Part shown: piece after piece, positions 32,201-48,734 of the stretch
How the letters are laid out: each line of letters begins with the position of its first letter
How positions within the stretch are numbered: position 1 is the first letter of the stretch
NCBI GenBank assembly: GCA_964035775.1
Contig: CAXIVS010000612.1
Span: 124,001 to 188,000 of the forward strand
Length of the DNA stretch: 64,000 bases
Direction of reading: 5' to 3'
Source of the DNA: Osedax frankpressi
Taxonomy: Eukaryota > Annelida > Polychaeta > Sabellida > Siboglinidae
The notes under the pieces: generated by a model
Seen by the model: only the letters and a program-made list of their open reading frames with translations
The model's database searches: none
What the model was told of the DNA's origin: nothing
Made by a program: the position numbers and the translations under genes

Positions 32201-35200
32201 TATATATGATATAACTCTATATGATATAACACTAAGATATAACGCTATATGATATAACTCTATATGATATAACTCTATATGATTTAACACTAAGATATAA
32301 CGCTATATGATATAACTATATATGATATAACTCTATATGATATAACTCTATATGATATAACTGTATATGATATAACTCTATATGATATAACTCATTATGA
32401 TATAACTCTATAATATATAACTCTATAAGATATAACACTATATGATATAACTCTATATGATATAACTCATTATGATATAACTGTATATGATATAACTCTA
32501 TAAGATATAACTCTATAAGATATAACTCTATAAGATATAACTCTATAAGATATAACTCTATATGATATAACTCTAAGATATAACTCTATATGATATAACT
32601 CTATATGATATAACTCTATATGATATAACTGTATATGATATAACTGTATATGATATAACTCTATAAGATATAACTCTATATGATATAAGTATATAAGATA
32701 TAACTCTATATGATATAACTATATAAGATATAACTCTATATGATATAACTCTATATGATATCACTCTATATGATATAACTCTATATGATATAACTCTATA
32801 AGATATAACTCTATATGATATAACTCTATATGATATAACTCTATATGATATAACTCAATAAGATATAAGTCTATAATATATAACTTTATAAGATATAACT
32901 CTATAAGATATAACTCTATAAGATATAACTCTATATGATATAACTCTATATGATATAACTCTATAAGATATAACTCTATATGATATAACTCTATATAATA
33001 TAACTCTATATGATGTAACTCTATAAGATATAACTCTAATAGATATAACTCTATACGATATAAGTCTATATGATATAACTCTAAGATATAACTCTATAAG
33101 ATATAACTCTATATGATATAACTCTATATGATATAACTCTATATTATATAACTCTATATGATATAACTCTATATGATATAACTCTATAAGGTATATCTCT
33201 ATAAGATATAACTCTATAAGATATAACTCTATAATATATAACTTTATAAGATATAACTCTATAAGATATAACTCTATAAGATATAACTCTATAATATATA
33301 ACTTTATAAGATATAACTCTATAAGATATAACTCTATAAGATATAACTCTATAAGATATAACTCTATAATATATACCTATTTAAGATATAACTCTATAAG
33401 ATATAAGTCTATATGATATAACTCTATAAGATATAACTCTATAAGATATAACTCTATAAGATATAACTCTATAATATATAACTTTATAATATATAACTCT
33501 ATAAGATATAATTTTATAAGATATAACTCAATAAGATATAACTCTATAATATATAACTCTATAAGATATAACTCTATATAATATAACTCTATATGATATA
33601 ACTATATATGATATAACTCTATAAGATATAACTCTATAAGATATAACTCTAAGATATAACTCTATATGATATAACTCTATATAATATAACTCTATATGAT
33701 ATAACTTTATATGATATAACTCTATAATATATAACTATATGAGATATAACTCTATATGATATAACTCTATATGATATAACTCTATAAGATATAACTCAAT
33801 AAGATTTAACTCTATATGATATAACTCTATATGATATAACTCTATATGATATAACTCTATAAGATATAACTCTATAAGATATAACTCTATATGATATAAC
33901 TCTATATAATATAACTCTATATGATATAACTTTATATGATATAACTCTATAATATATAACTATATGAGATATAACTCTATATGATATAACTCTATATGAT
34001 ATAACTCTATATGATATAACTCAATATGATATAACTCTATAGAATATAACTCTATAAGATATAACTCTATATAATATAACTCTATAAGATATAACTCTAT
34101 ATGATATAACTCTATAAGATATAACTCTATAAGATATAACTCTATATGATATAACTCTATATGATATAACTCTATATGATATAACTCTATAAGATATAAC
34201 TCTATAAGATATAACTCTATAAGATATAACTCTATATGATATAACTCTATATGATATAACTCAATATGATATAACTCTATATAATATAACTCTATAAGAT
34301 ATAACTCTATATGATATAACTCTATATGATATAACTCTATATAATATAACTCTATAAGATATAACTCTATATGATATAACTCTATAAGATATAACTCTAT
34401 AAGATATAACTCTATAAGATATAACTCTATATGATATAACTCTATATGATATAACTCTATATGATATAACTCTATAGAATATAACTCTATAATATATAAC
34501 TCTATATAATATAACTCTATAAGATATAACTCTATATGATATAACTCTATAAGATATAACTCTATAAGATATAACTCTATAAGATATAACTCTATATGAT
34601 ATAACTCTATATAATATAACTCTATATGATATAACTTTATATGATATAACTCTATAATATATAACTATATGAGATATAACTCTATATGATATAACTCTAT
34701 ATGATATAACTCTATAAGATATAACTCAATAAGATTTAACTCTATATGATATAACTCTATATGATATAACTCTATATGATATAACTCTATAAGATATAAC
34801 TCTATAAGATATAACTCTATATGATATAACTCTATATAATATAACTCTATATGATATAACTTTATATGATATAACTCTATAATATATAACTATATGAGAT
34901 ATAACTCTATATGATATAACTCTATATAATATAACTCTATAAGATATAACTCTATATGATATAACTCTATAAGATATAACTCTATAAGATATAACTCTAT
35001 AAGATATAACTCTATATGATATAACTCTATATAATATAACTCTATAAGATATAACTCTATATGATATAACTCATTAAGATATAACTCTATAAGATATAAC
35101 TCTATAAGATATAACTCTATATGATATAACTCTATATGATATAACTCAATATGATATAACTCTATAGAATATAACTCTATAAGATATAACTCTATATAAT

Positions 35201-35690
35201 ATAACTCTAAAAGATATAACTCTATATGATATAACTCTATAAGATATAACTCTATAAGATATAACTCTATAAGATATAACTCTATATGATATAACTCTAT
35301 ATGATATAACTCTATATGATATAACTCTATATGATATAACTCTATAAGATATAACTCTATAAGATATAACTCTATAAGATATAACTCTATATGATATAAC
35401 TCTATATGATATAACTCAATATGATATAACTCTATATAATATAACTCTATAAGATATAACTCTATATGATATAACTCTATATGATATAACTCTATATAAT
35501 ATAACTCTATAAGATATAACTCTATATGATATAACTCTATAAGATATAACTCTATAAGATATAACTCTATAAGATATAACTCTATATGATATAACTCTAT
35601 ATGATATAACTCAATATGATATAACTCTATAGAATATAACTCTATAAGATATAACTCTATATAATATAACTCTATAAGATATAACTCAAT
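29246..35690. repeat. 6.4-kb superrepeat, unit 2
   Basis: Adjacent direct copy of 22.67-29.25 kb. The offset is 6,589 up to about 33.97 kb and 6,439 after about 34.4 kb, so roughly ten monomers (150 bp) are missing relative to unit 1. The breakpoint sits where ctatat monomers run into a caatatgat/ctatagaat string. agaat landmarks are at 34041, 34476, 35166 and 35631. Confidence 0.87.
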
Positions 35691-37129
35691 AAGATATAAC
35701 TCTATAATATATAACTTTATAAGATATAACTCTATAAGATATAACTCTATAAGATATAACTCTATATGATATAACTCTATAATATATAACTCTATATGAT
35801 ATAACTCTATAAGATATAACTCTATATGATATAACTCTATAAGATATAACTCAATAAGATTTAACTCTATATGATATAACTCTATATGACATAACTCTAT
35901 AAGATATAACTCTATAAGATATAACTCTATTATCTATAACTCTATATGATATAACTCTATAAGATATAACTCTATTATATATAACTCTATATGATATAAC
36001 TCTATATGATATAACTCTATAATATATAACTCTATATGATATAACTCTATATGATATAACTCTATATGATATAACTCTATAAGATATAACTCTAGAAGAT
36101 ATAACTCTATATAATATAACTATATAAGATATAACTCTAATAGATATAACTCTAAGATATAACGCTATATGATATAACTATATATGATATAACTCTATAC
36201 GATATAACTCTATATGATATAACTCTATATGATATAACTCTATAAGATATAACTCTATAAGATATAACTCAATAAGATATAACTCTATAATATATAACTT
36301 TATAAGATATAACTCTATAAGATATAACTTTATAAGATATAACTCTATAAGATATAACTCTATAAGATATAACTCTATATGATATAACTCTATAATATAT
36401 AACTCTATATGATATAACTCTATAAGATATAACTCTATATGATATAACTCTATATGATATAACTCTATAAGATATAACTCTATAAGATATAACTCTAAGA
36501 TAAAACTCTATATGATATAACTCTATATAATATAACTCTATATGATATAACTCTATATGATATAACTCTATAATATATAACTATATAAGATATAACTCTA
36601 TATGATATAACTCTATATGATATAACTCTATAAGATATAACTCAATAATATATAACTCTATATGATATAACTCTATATGATATAACTCTATATGATATAA
36701 CTTTATAAGATATAACTCTAGAAGATATAACTCTATATAATATAACTCTATAAGATATAACTCTAATAGATATAACTCTAAGATATAACGATATATGATA
36801 TAACTATATATGATATAACTCTTATGATATAACTCAATAAGATATAAATCTATAATATATAACTCAATAAGATATAACTCTATAAGATATAACTCTAATA
36901 GATATAACTCTAAAATATAACGCTATATGATATAACTATATATGATATAACTCTTATGATATAACTCAATAAGATATAACTCTATAAGATATAACTCAAT
37001 AAGATATAACTCTATAAGATATAACTCTATATGATATAACTCAATAAGATATAACTCTATATGATATAACTCAATAAGATATAACTCTATATGATATAAC
37101 TCTATAAGATATAACTCTATATGATATAA
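35691..37129. repeat. Block V copy 1 (ttatctataac - ctctagaag - ctatacg)
   Basis: It is identified by gatttaac, ttatctataac (35930), ctctagaag, the 13-bp gatataactctaa, and ctatacg (36195), followed by 14-bp cttat monomers near 36821 and 36953. It matches 47.30-48.74 kb at an offset of 11,609 and 52.5-53.95 kb at 16,828. TCTAGA in the ctctagaag variant is common in this part of the window and not seen in the first 35 kb. Confidence 0.84.
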
Positions 37130-39290
37130 CTCTAAGATATAACTCTATATGATATAACTCTATATGATATAACTCTATATGATATAATTCTATAATATAT
37201 AACTCTATAAGATATAACTATATATGATATAACTCTATATAATATAACTTTATAATATATAACTTTATAAGATATAACTCAATAAGATATAACTCTATAA
37301 TATATAACTCTATAAGATATAACTCTATATGATATAACTCTATATGATATAACTCTATATGATATAACTCTATAAGATATAACTCTATAAGATATAACTC
37401 TAAGATATAACTCTATATGATATAACTCTATATAATATAACTCTATATGATATAACTTTATATGATATAACTCTATAATATATAACTATATGAGATATAA
37501 CTCTATATGATATAACTCTATATGATATAACTCTATAAGATATAACTCAATAAGATTTAACTCTATATGATATAACTCTATATGACATCACTCTATAAGA
37601 TATAACTCTAGAAGATATAACTCTATATTATATAACTCTATAAGATATAACTCTAATAGATATAACTCTAAGATATAACGCTATATGATATAACTATATA
37701 TGATATAACTCTTATGATATAACTCAATAAGATATAAATCTATAATATATAACTCAATAAGATATAACTCTATAAGATATAACTCTAATAGATATAACTC
37801 TAAGATATACCGCTATATGATATAACTATATATTATATAACTCTTATGATATAACTCAATAAGATATAACTCTATAAGATATAACTCAATAAGATATAAC
37901 TCTATATGATATAACTCAATAAGACATAACTCTATAAGATATAACTCTATATGATATAACTCAATAAGATATAACTCTATAATATATAACTCTATAAGAT
38001 ATAACTCTATATGATATAACTCTATATAATATAACTCTATATGATATAACTCTATATGATATAACTCTATAATATATAACTATATAAGATATAACTCTAT
38101 ATGATATAACTCTATATGATATAACTCTATAAGATATAACTCTATAAGATATAACTCTATAATATATAACTCAATAAGATTTAACTCTATATGATATAAC
38201 TCTATATGACATAACTCTATAAGATATAACTATATAAGATATAACTCTATAATATATAACTCTATATGATATAACTCTATAAGATATAACTCTATATGAT
38301 ATAACTCTATATGATATAACTCTATAATATATAACTCTATAAGATATAACTATATATAATATAACTCTATATAATATAACTTTATAATATATAACTCTAT
38401 AAGATATAACTCTATAAGATATAACTCTATAAGATATAACTCTATATGATATAACTCTATATGATATAACTCAATATGATATAACTCTATATAATATAAC
38501 TCTATAAGATATAACTCTATATGATATAACTCTATATGATATAACTCTATATAATATAACTCTATAAGATATAACTCTATAAGATATAACTCTATAAGAT
38601 ATAACTCTATAAGATATAACTCTATAATATATAACTCTATAAGATATAACTCTATATGATATAACTCTATATGATATAACTCTATATGATATAACTCTAT
38701 AAGATATAATTCTATAAGATATAACTCAATAAGATATAACTCTAAGATATAACGCTATATAATATAACTATATATGATATAACTCTTATGATATAACTCA
38801 AAAAGATATAAATCTATAATATGTAACTCAATAAGATATAACTCTATAAGATATAACTCTAATAGATATAACTCTAAGATATAACGCTATATGATATAAC
38901 TATATATGATATAACTCTATAAGATATAACTCAATAAGATATAACTCTATAAGATATAACTATATATGATATAACTCAATAAGATATAACTCTATATGAT
39001 ATAACTCAATAAGACATAACTCTATAAGATATAACTCTATATGATATAACTCTATAAGATATAACTCTATATGATATAACTCTAAGATATAGCTCTATAT
39101 GATATAACTCTATATGATATAACTCTATAAGATATAACTCTATATGATATAATTCTATAATATATAACTCTATAAGATTTAACTATATATGATATAACTC
39201 TATATAATATAACTTTATAATATATAACTTTATAAGATATAACTCAATAAGATATACCTATATAATATATAACTCTATATGATATAACTC
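37130..39290. repeat. Block U copy 1 (with 14-bp cttat monomers)
   Basis: 14-bp monomers gatataactcttat occur near 37711, 37843 and 38785. The block matches 41.1-43.25 kb at 3,978 bp (3,963 after one monomer was lost), and 53.95-55.45 kb at 16,828 and then 16,189 bp. It contains gacatcac at 37584, gacataac, gatttaac and gatatagc variants in fixed order, plus one atgtaactc monomer near 38821 not seen in the copies. Confidence 0.83.
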
Positions 39291-40780
39291 TATAAGATAT
39301 AACTCTATATGATATAACTCATTATGATATAACTCTATATGATATAACTGTATAAGATATAACTCTATAAGATATAACTCTATAAGATATAACTCTATAA
39401 GATATAACTCTATAAGATATAACTCTATAAGATATAACTCTATAAGATATAACTCTATAAGATATAACTCTATATAATATAACTCAATAAGATATAACTC
39501 TATATGATATAACTCTAAGATATAACGCTATATGATATAACTATATATGATATAACTCTATATGATATAACACTAAGATATAACTCTATATGATATAACT
39601 CTATAAGATATAACTTTATAAGATATAACTCAATAAGATATAACTCTATATGATATAATTCTATAAGATATAACTCTATAAGATATAACTCTATAAGATA
39701 TAACTCTATAAGATATAACTCTATAAGATATAACTCTATATGATATAACTCTATATGATATAACTCATTATGATATAACTCTATATGATATAACTGTATA
39801 AGATATAACTCTATAAGATATAATTCTATAAGATATAACTCTATAAGATATAACTCTATAAGATATAACTCTATAAGATATAACTCTATAAGATATAACT
39901 CTATAAGATATAACTCTATAAGATATAACTCTATATAATATAACTCAATAAGATATAACTCTATATGATATAACTATATATGATATAACTCTATATGATA
40001 TAACACTAAGATATAACGCTATATGATATAACTCTATATGATATAACTCTATAAGATATAACTCTATATGATATAACTCTATAATATATAACTCCATAAA
40101 ATATAACTATATATGATATAACTCTATATAATATAACTTTATAATATATAACTTTATAAGATATAACTCAATAAGATATAACTCTATAATATATAACTCT
40201 ATAAGATATAACTCTATATGATATAACTCTATATGATATAACTCTATATGATATAACTCTATATGATATAACTCTATAAGATATAACTCAATAAGATATA
40301 ACTCTATAATATATAACTTTATAAGATATAACTCTATAAGATATAACTTTATAAGATATAACTCTATAAGATATAACTCTATAAGATATAACTCTATATG
40401 ATATAACTCTATAATATATAACTCTATATGATATAACTCTATAAGATATAACTCTATATGATATAACTCTATATGATATAACTCATTATGATATAACTCT
40501 ATATGATATAACTATATATGATATAACTCTATATAATATAACACTAAGATATAACGCTATATGATATAACTCTATATGATATAACTCTATAAGATATAAC
40601 TCTATATGATATAACTCTATAATATATAACTCCATAAGATATAACTATATATGATATAACTCTATATAATATAACTTTATAATATATAACTTTTTAAGAT
40701 ATAACTCAATAAGATATAACTCTATAATATATAACTCTATAAGATATACCTCTATATGATATAACTCTATATGATATAAC
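39291..40780. repeat. Block T copy 1 (ctcatt - ctgtat - ctataa runs)
   Basis: Two sub-blocks each run ctcatt, ctgtat, then a long string of ...ctataa monomers (from about 39.3 and 39.77 kb). Cassettes with cactaa, cgctat and ctccat monomers follow. The segment matches 55.48-57.05 kb at about 16.3 kb distance (ctgtat at 39794 versus 56118). No gene is visible. Confidence 0.8.
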
Positions 40781-43700
40781 TCAATAAGATATAAGTCTAT
40801 AATATATAACTTTATAAGATATAACTCTATAAGATATAACTCTATAAGATATAACTCTATATGATATAACTCTATATGATATAACTCTATAATATATAAC
40901 TCTATATGATATAACTCTATAAGATATAACTCTATATGATATAACTCTATATAATATAACTCTATATGATGTAACTCTATAAGATATAACTCTAATAGAT
41001 ATAACTCTATACGATATAAGTCTATATGATATAACTCTAAGATATAACTCTATAAGATATAACTCTATATGATATAACTCTATATGATATAACTCTATAT
41101 TATATAACTCTATATGATATAACTCTATATGATATAACTCTATAAGGTATATCTCTATAAGATATAACTCTATAAGATATAACTCTATAATATATAACTG
41201 TATAAGATATAACTCTATAAGATATAACTCTATAAGATATAACTCTATAATATATAACTTTATAAGATATAACTCTATAAGATATAACTCTATAAGATAT
41301 AACTCTATAATATATAACTCTATAAGATATAACTCTATATGATATAACTCTATATGATATAACTCTATATGATATAACTCTATAAGATATAACTCTATAA
41401 GATATAACTCTAAGATATAACTCTAAGATATAACTCTATATGATATAACTCTATATAATATAACTCTATATGATATAACTTTATATGATATAACTCTATA
41501 ATATATAACTATATGAGATATAACTCTATATGATATAACTCTATATGATATAACTCTATATGACATCACTCTATAAGATATAACTCTAGAAGATATAACT
41601 CTATATAATATAACTCTATAAGATATAACTCTAATAGATATAACTCTAAGATATAACGCTATATGATATAACTATATATGATATAACTCTTATGATATAA
41701 CTCAATAAGATATAAATCTATAATATATAACTCAATAAGATATAACTCTATAAGATATAACTCTAATAGATATAACTCTAAGATATACCGCTATATGATA
41801 TAACTATATATTATATAACTCTTATGATATAACTCAATAAGATATAACTCTATAAGATATAACTCAATAAGATATAACTCTATATGATATAACTCAATAA
41901 GACATAACTCTATAAGATATAACTCTATATGATATAACTCAATAAGATATAACTCTATAATATATAACTCTATAAGATATAACTCTATATGATATAACTC
42001 TATATAATATAACTCTATATGATATAACTCTATATGATATAACTCTATAATATATAACTATATAAGATATAACTCTATATGATATAACTCTATATGATAT
42101 AACTCTATAAGATATAACTCTATAAGATATAACTCTATAATATATAACTCAATAAGATTTAACTCTATATGATATAACTCTATATGACATAACTCTATAA
42201 GATATAACTATATAAGATATAACTCTATAATATATAACTCTATATGATATAACTCTATAAGATATAACTCTATATGATATAACTCTATATGATATAACTC
42301 TATAATATATAACTCTATAAGATATAACTATATATAATATAACTCTATATAATATAACTTTATAATATATAACTCTATAAGATATAACTCTATAAGATAT
42401 AACTCTATAAGATATAACTCTATATGATATAACTCTATATGATATAACTCAATATGATATAACTCTATATAATATAACTCTATAAGATATAACTCTATAT
42501 GATATAACTCTATATGATATAACTCTATATAATATAACTCTATAAGATATAACTCTATAAGATATAACTCTATAAGATATAACTCTATAATATATAACTC
42601 TATAAGATATAACTCTATATGATATAACTCTATATGATATAACTCTATATGATATAACTCTATAAGATATAATTCTATAAGATATAACTCAATAAGATAT
42701 AACTCTAAGATATAACGCTATATAATATAACTATATATGATATAACTCTTATGATATAACTCAATAAGATATAAATCTATAATATATAACTCAATAAGAT
42801 ATAACTCTATAAGATATAACTCTAATAGATATAACTCTAAGATATAACGCTATATGATATAACTATATATGATATAACTCTATAAGATATAACTCAATAA
42901 GATATAACTCTATAAGATATAACTATATATGATATAACTCAATAAGATATAACTCTATATGATATAACTCAATAAGACATAACTCTATAAGATATAACTC
43001 TATATGATATAACTCTATAAGATATAACTCTATATGATATAACTCTAAGATATAGCTCTATATGATATAACTCTATATGATATAACTCTATAAGATATAA
43101 CTCTATATGATATAATTCTATAATATATAACTCTATAAGATTTAACTATATATGATATAACTCTATATAATATAACTTTATAATATATAACTTTATAAGA
43201 TATAACTCAATAAGATATAACTATATAATATATAACTCTATATGATATAACTCTATAAGATATACCTCTATATGATATAACTCTATATGATATAACTCAA
43301 TAAGATATAAGTCTATAATATATAACTTTATAAGATATAACTCTATAAGATATAACTCTATAAGATATAACTCTATATGATATAACTCTATATGATATAA
43401 CTCTATAATATATAACTCTATATGATATAACTCTATAAGATATAACTCTATATGATATAACTCTATATAATATAACTCTATATGATGTAACTCTATAAGA
43501 TATAACTCTAATAGATATAACTCTATACGATATAAGTCTATATGATATAACTCTAAGATATAACTCTATAAGATATAACTCTATATGATATAACTCTATA
43601 TGATATAACTCTATATTATATAACTCTATATGATATAACTCTATATGATATAACTCTATAAGGTATATCTCTATAAGATATAACTCTATAAGATATAACT

Positions 43701-43969
43701 CTATAATATATAACTTTATAAGATATAACTCTATAAGATATAACTCTATAAGATATAACTCTATAATATATAACTTTATAAGATATAACTCTATAAGATA
43801 TAACTCTATAAGATATAACTCTATAAGATATAACTATATAATATATACCTATTTAAGATATAACTCTATAAGATATAAGTCTATATGATATAACTATATA
43901 AGATATAACTCTATAAGATATAACTCTATAAGATATAACTCTATAATATATAACTTTATAATATATAAC
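40781..43969. repeat. Mosaic: block Y, block U copy 2, block Y again
   Basis: gatgtaac at 40968 and 43484 (2,516 bp apart) each carry the full Y barcode with ggtatatctc near 41.14 and 43.65 kb. Between them, 41.4-43.25 kb repeats 37.4-39.3 kb at 3,963-3,978 bp (cttat monomers at 41689, 41821 and 42748). The order implies a roughly 4-kb block was copied to the right and joined at a Y barcode. Confidence 0.82.
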
Positions 43970-44129
43970 TCTATAAGATATAATTTTATAAGATATAACT
44001 CAATAAGATATAACTCTATAATATATAACTCTATAAGATATAACTCTATATAATATAACACTATATGATATAACTCTATATGATATAACTCTATAAGATA
44101 TAACTCTATAAGATATAACTCTAAGATAT

Positions 44130-46370
44130 AACTCTATATGATATAACTCTATATAATATAACTCTATATGATATAACTTTATATGATATAACTCTATAAT
44201 ATATAACTATATGAGATATAACTCTATATGATATAACTCTATATGATATAACTCTATAAGATATAACTCAATAAGATTTAACTCTATATGATATAACTCT
44301 ATATGATATAACTCTATATGATATAACTCTATAAGATATAACTCTATAAGATATAACTCTATATGATATAACTCTATATAATATAACTCTATATGATATA
44401 ACTTTATATGATATAACTCTATAATATATAACTATATGAGATATAACTCTATATGATATAACTCTATATAATATAACTATATAAGATATAACTCTATATG
44501 ATATAACTCAATATGATATAACTCTATATAATATAACTCTATAAGATATAACTCGATATGATATAACTCTATAAGATATAACTCTATAAGATATAACTCT
44601 ATAAGATATAACTCTATATGATATAACTCTATATGATATAACTCAATATGATATAACTCTATAGAATATAACTCTATAAGATATAACTCTATATAATATA
44701 ACTCTATAAGATATAACTCTATATGATATAACTCTATAAGATATAACTCTATAAGATATAACTCTATAAGATATAACTCTATATGATATAACTCTATATG
44801 ATATAACTCTATATGATATAACTCTATATGATATAACTCTATAAGATATAACTCTATAAGATATAACTCTATAAGATATAACTCTATATGATATAACTCT
44901 ATATGATATAACTCAATATGATATAACTCTATATAATATAACTCTATAAGATATAACTCTATATGATATAACTCTATATGATATAACTCTATATAATATA
45001 ACTCTATAAGATATAACTCTATATGATATAACTCTATAAGATATAACTCTATAAGATATAACTCTATAAGATATAACTCTATATGATATAACTCTATATG
45101 ATATAACTCAATATGATATAACTCTATAGAATATAACTCTATAAGATATAACTCTATATAATATAACTCTATAAGATATAACTCTATATGATATAACTCT
45201 ATAAGATATAACTCTATAAGATATAACTCTATAAGATATAACTCTATATGATATAACTCTATATAATATAACTCTATATGATATAACTTTATATGATATA
45301 ACTCTATAATATATAACTATATGAGATATAACTCTATATGATATAACTCTATATGATATAACTCTATAAGATATAACTCAATAAGATTTAACTCTATATG
45401 ATATAACTCTATATGATATAACTCTATATGATATAACTCTATAAGATATAACTCTATAAGATATAACTCTATATGATATAACTCTATATAATATAACTCT
45501 ATATGATATAACTTTATATGATATAACTCTATAATATATAACTATATGAGATATAACTCTATATGATATAACTCTATATAATATAACTCTATAAGATATA
45601 ACTCTATATGATATAACTCTATATGATATAACTCTATATAATATAACTCTATAAGATATAACTCTATATGATATAACTCTATAAGATATAACTCTATAAG
45701 ATATAACTCTATAAGATATAACTCTATATGATATAACTCTATATGATATAACTCAATATGATATAACTCTATAGAATATAACTCTATAAGATATAACTCT
45801 ATATAATATAACTCTATAAGATATAACTCTATATGATATAACTCTATAAGATATAACTCTATAAGATATAACTCTATAAGATATAACTCTATATGATATA
45901 ACTCTATATGATATAACTCTATATGATATAACTCTATATGATATAACTCTATAAGATATAACTCTATAAGATATAACTCTATAAGATATAACTCTATATG
46001 ATATAACTCTATATGATATAACTCAATATGATATAACTCTATATAATATAACTCTATAAGATATAACTCTATATGATATAACTCTATATGATATAACTCT
46101 ATATAATATAACTCTATAAGATATAACTCTATATGATATAACTCTATAAGATATAACTCTATAAGATATAACTCTATAAGATATAACTCTATATGATATA
46201 ACTCTATATGATATAACTCAATATGATATAACTCTATAGAATATAACTCTATAAGATATAACTCTATATAATATAACTCTATAAGATATAACTCTATATG
46301 ATATAACTCTATAAGATATAACTCTATAAGATATAACTCTATAAGATATAACTCTATATGATATAACTCT
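44130..46370. repeat. 1,110-bp doublet (block W), copy in unit 1
   Basis: The agaat landmarks at 44663 and 45773, and at 45128 and 46238, are each exactly 1,110 bp (74 monomers) apart. The tatgagatataac string near 44191 recurs at 45301, again 1,110 bp later. The period is an exact multiple of 15, so no net short monomer is included. Confidence 0.88.
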
Positions 46371-46810
46371 ATATGATATAACTCTATATGATATAACTCT
46401 ATAAGATATAACTCTATATGATATAACTCTATAAGATATAACTCTATATGATATAACTCTAAGATATAACTCTATATGATATAACTCTATATGATATAAC
46501 TATATATGATATAATTCTATAATATATAACTCTGTAAGATATAACTATATATGATATAACTCTATATAATATAACTTTATAATATATAACTTTATAAGAT
46601 ATAACTCAATAAGATATAACTCTATAATATATAACTCTATAAGATATAACTCTATATGATATAACTCTATATGATATAACTCTATATGATATAACTCTAT
46701 AAGATATAACTCTATAAGATATAACTCTATATGATATAACTCTATATAATATAACTCTATATGATATAACTTTATATGATATAACTCTATAATATATAAC
46801 TATATGAGAT

Positions 46811-46826
46811 ATAACCTATATATGAT
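46811..46826. repeat. 16-bp monomer, copy 1
   Basis: The string ataacctatatatgat belongs to a monomer one base longer than normal (gatataacctatatat). The only other one found is at 52030 in the adjacent 5-kb unit, 5,219 bp away, so it is a single ancestral event copied by the superrepeat duplication. Confidence 0.82.
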
Positions 46827-48734
46827 ATAACTCTATAAGATATAACTCAATAAGATTTAACTCTATATGATATAACTCTATATGACATAACTCTATAAGA
46901 TATAACTCTATAAGATATAACTCTATTATCTATAACTCTATATGATATAACTCTATAAGATATAACTCTATTATATATAACTCTATATGATATAACTCTA
47001 TATGATATAACTCTATAATATATAACTCTATATGATATAACTCTATATGATATAACTCTATATGATATAACTCTATAAGATATAACTCTAGAAGATATAA
47101 CTCTATATAATATAACTATATAAGATATAACTCTAATAGATATAACTCTAAGATATAACGCTATATGATATAACTATATATGATATAACTCTATACGATA
47201 TAACTCTATATGATATAACTCTATATGATATAACTCTATAAGATATAACTCTATAAGATATAACTCAATAAGATATAACTCTATAATATATAACTTTATA
47301 AGATATAACTCTATAAGATATAACTTTATAAGATATAACTCTATAATATATAACTCTATAAGATATAACTCTATATGATATAACTCTATAATATATAACT
47401 CAATATGATATAACTCTATAAGATATAACTCTATATGATATAACTCTATAAGATATAACTCAATAAGATTTAACTCTATATGATATAACTCTATATGACA
47501 TAACTCTATAAGATATAACTCTATAAGATATAACTCTATTATCTATAACTCTATATGATATAACTCTATAAGATATAACTCTATTATATATAACTCTATA
47601 TGATATAACTCTATATGATATAACTCTATAATATATAACTCTATATGATATAACTCTATATGATATAACTCTATATGATATAACTCTATAAGATATAACT
47701 CTAGAAGATATAACTCTATATAATATAACTATATAAGATATAACTCTAATAGATATAACTCTAAGATATAACGCTATATGATATAACTATATATGATATA
47801 ACTCTATACGATATAACTCTATATGATATAACTCTATATGATATAACTCTATAAGATATAACTCTATAAGATATAACTCAATAAGATATAACTCTATAAT
47901 ATATAACTTTATAAGATATAACTCTATAAGATATAACTTTATAAGATATAACTCTATAAGATATAACTCTATAAGATATAACTCTATATGATATAACTCT
48001 ATAATATATAACTCTATATGATATAACTCTATAAGATATAACTCTATATGATATAACTCTATATGATATAACTCTATAAGATATAACTCTATAAGATATA
48101 ACTCTAAGATATAACTCTATATGATATAACTCTATATAATATAACTCTATATGATATAACTCTATATGATATAACTCTATAATATATAACTATATAAGAT
48201 ATAACTCTATATGATATAACTCTATATGATATAACTCTATAAGATATAACTCAATAATATATAACTCTATATGATATAACTCTATATGATATAACTCTAT
48301 ATGATATAACTCTATAAGATATAACTCTAGAAGATATAACTCTATATAATATAACTCTATAAGATATAACTCTAATAGATATAACTCTAAGATATAACGA
48401 TATATGATATAACTATATATGATATAACTCTTATGATATAACTCAAAAAGATATAAATCTATAATATATAACTCAATAAGATATAACTCTATAAGATATA
48501 ACTCTATTAGATATAACTCTAAAATATAACGCTATATGATATAACTATATATGATATAACTCTTATGATATAACTCAATAAGATATAACTCTATAAGATA
48601 TAACTCAATAAGATATAACTCTATAAGATATAACTCTATATGATATAACTCAATAAGATATAACTCTATATGATATAACTCAATAAGATATAACTCTATA
48701 TGATATAACTCTATAAGATATAACTCTATATGAT

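Noticed and set aside
6112-32764. Recurring 63- and 79-codon SYRVI frames on the minus strand, identical at up to six places
   Set aside because: Their identity comes from segmental duplication of the array. They start at GTG inside gatatcac and stop at the TGA made by ctcaat or near a short-monomer frameshift.
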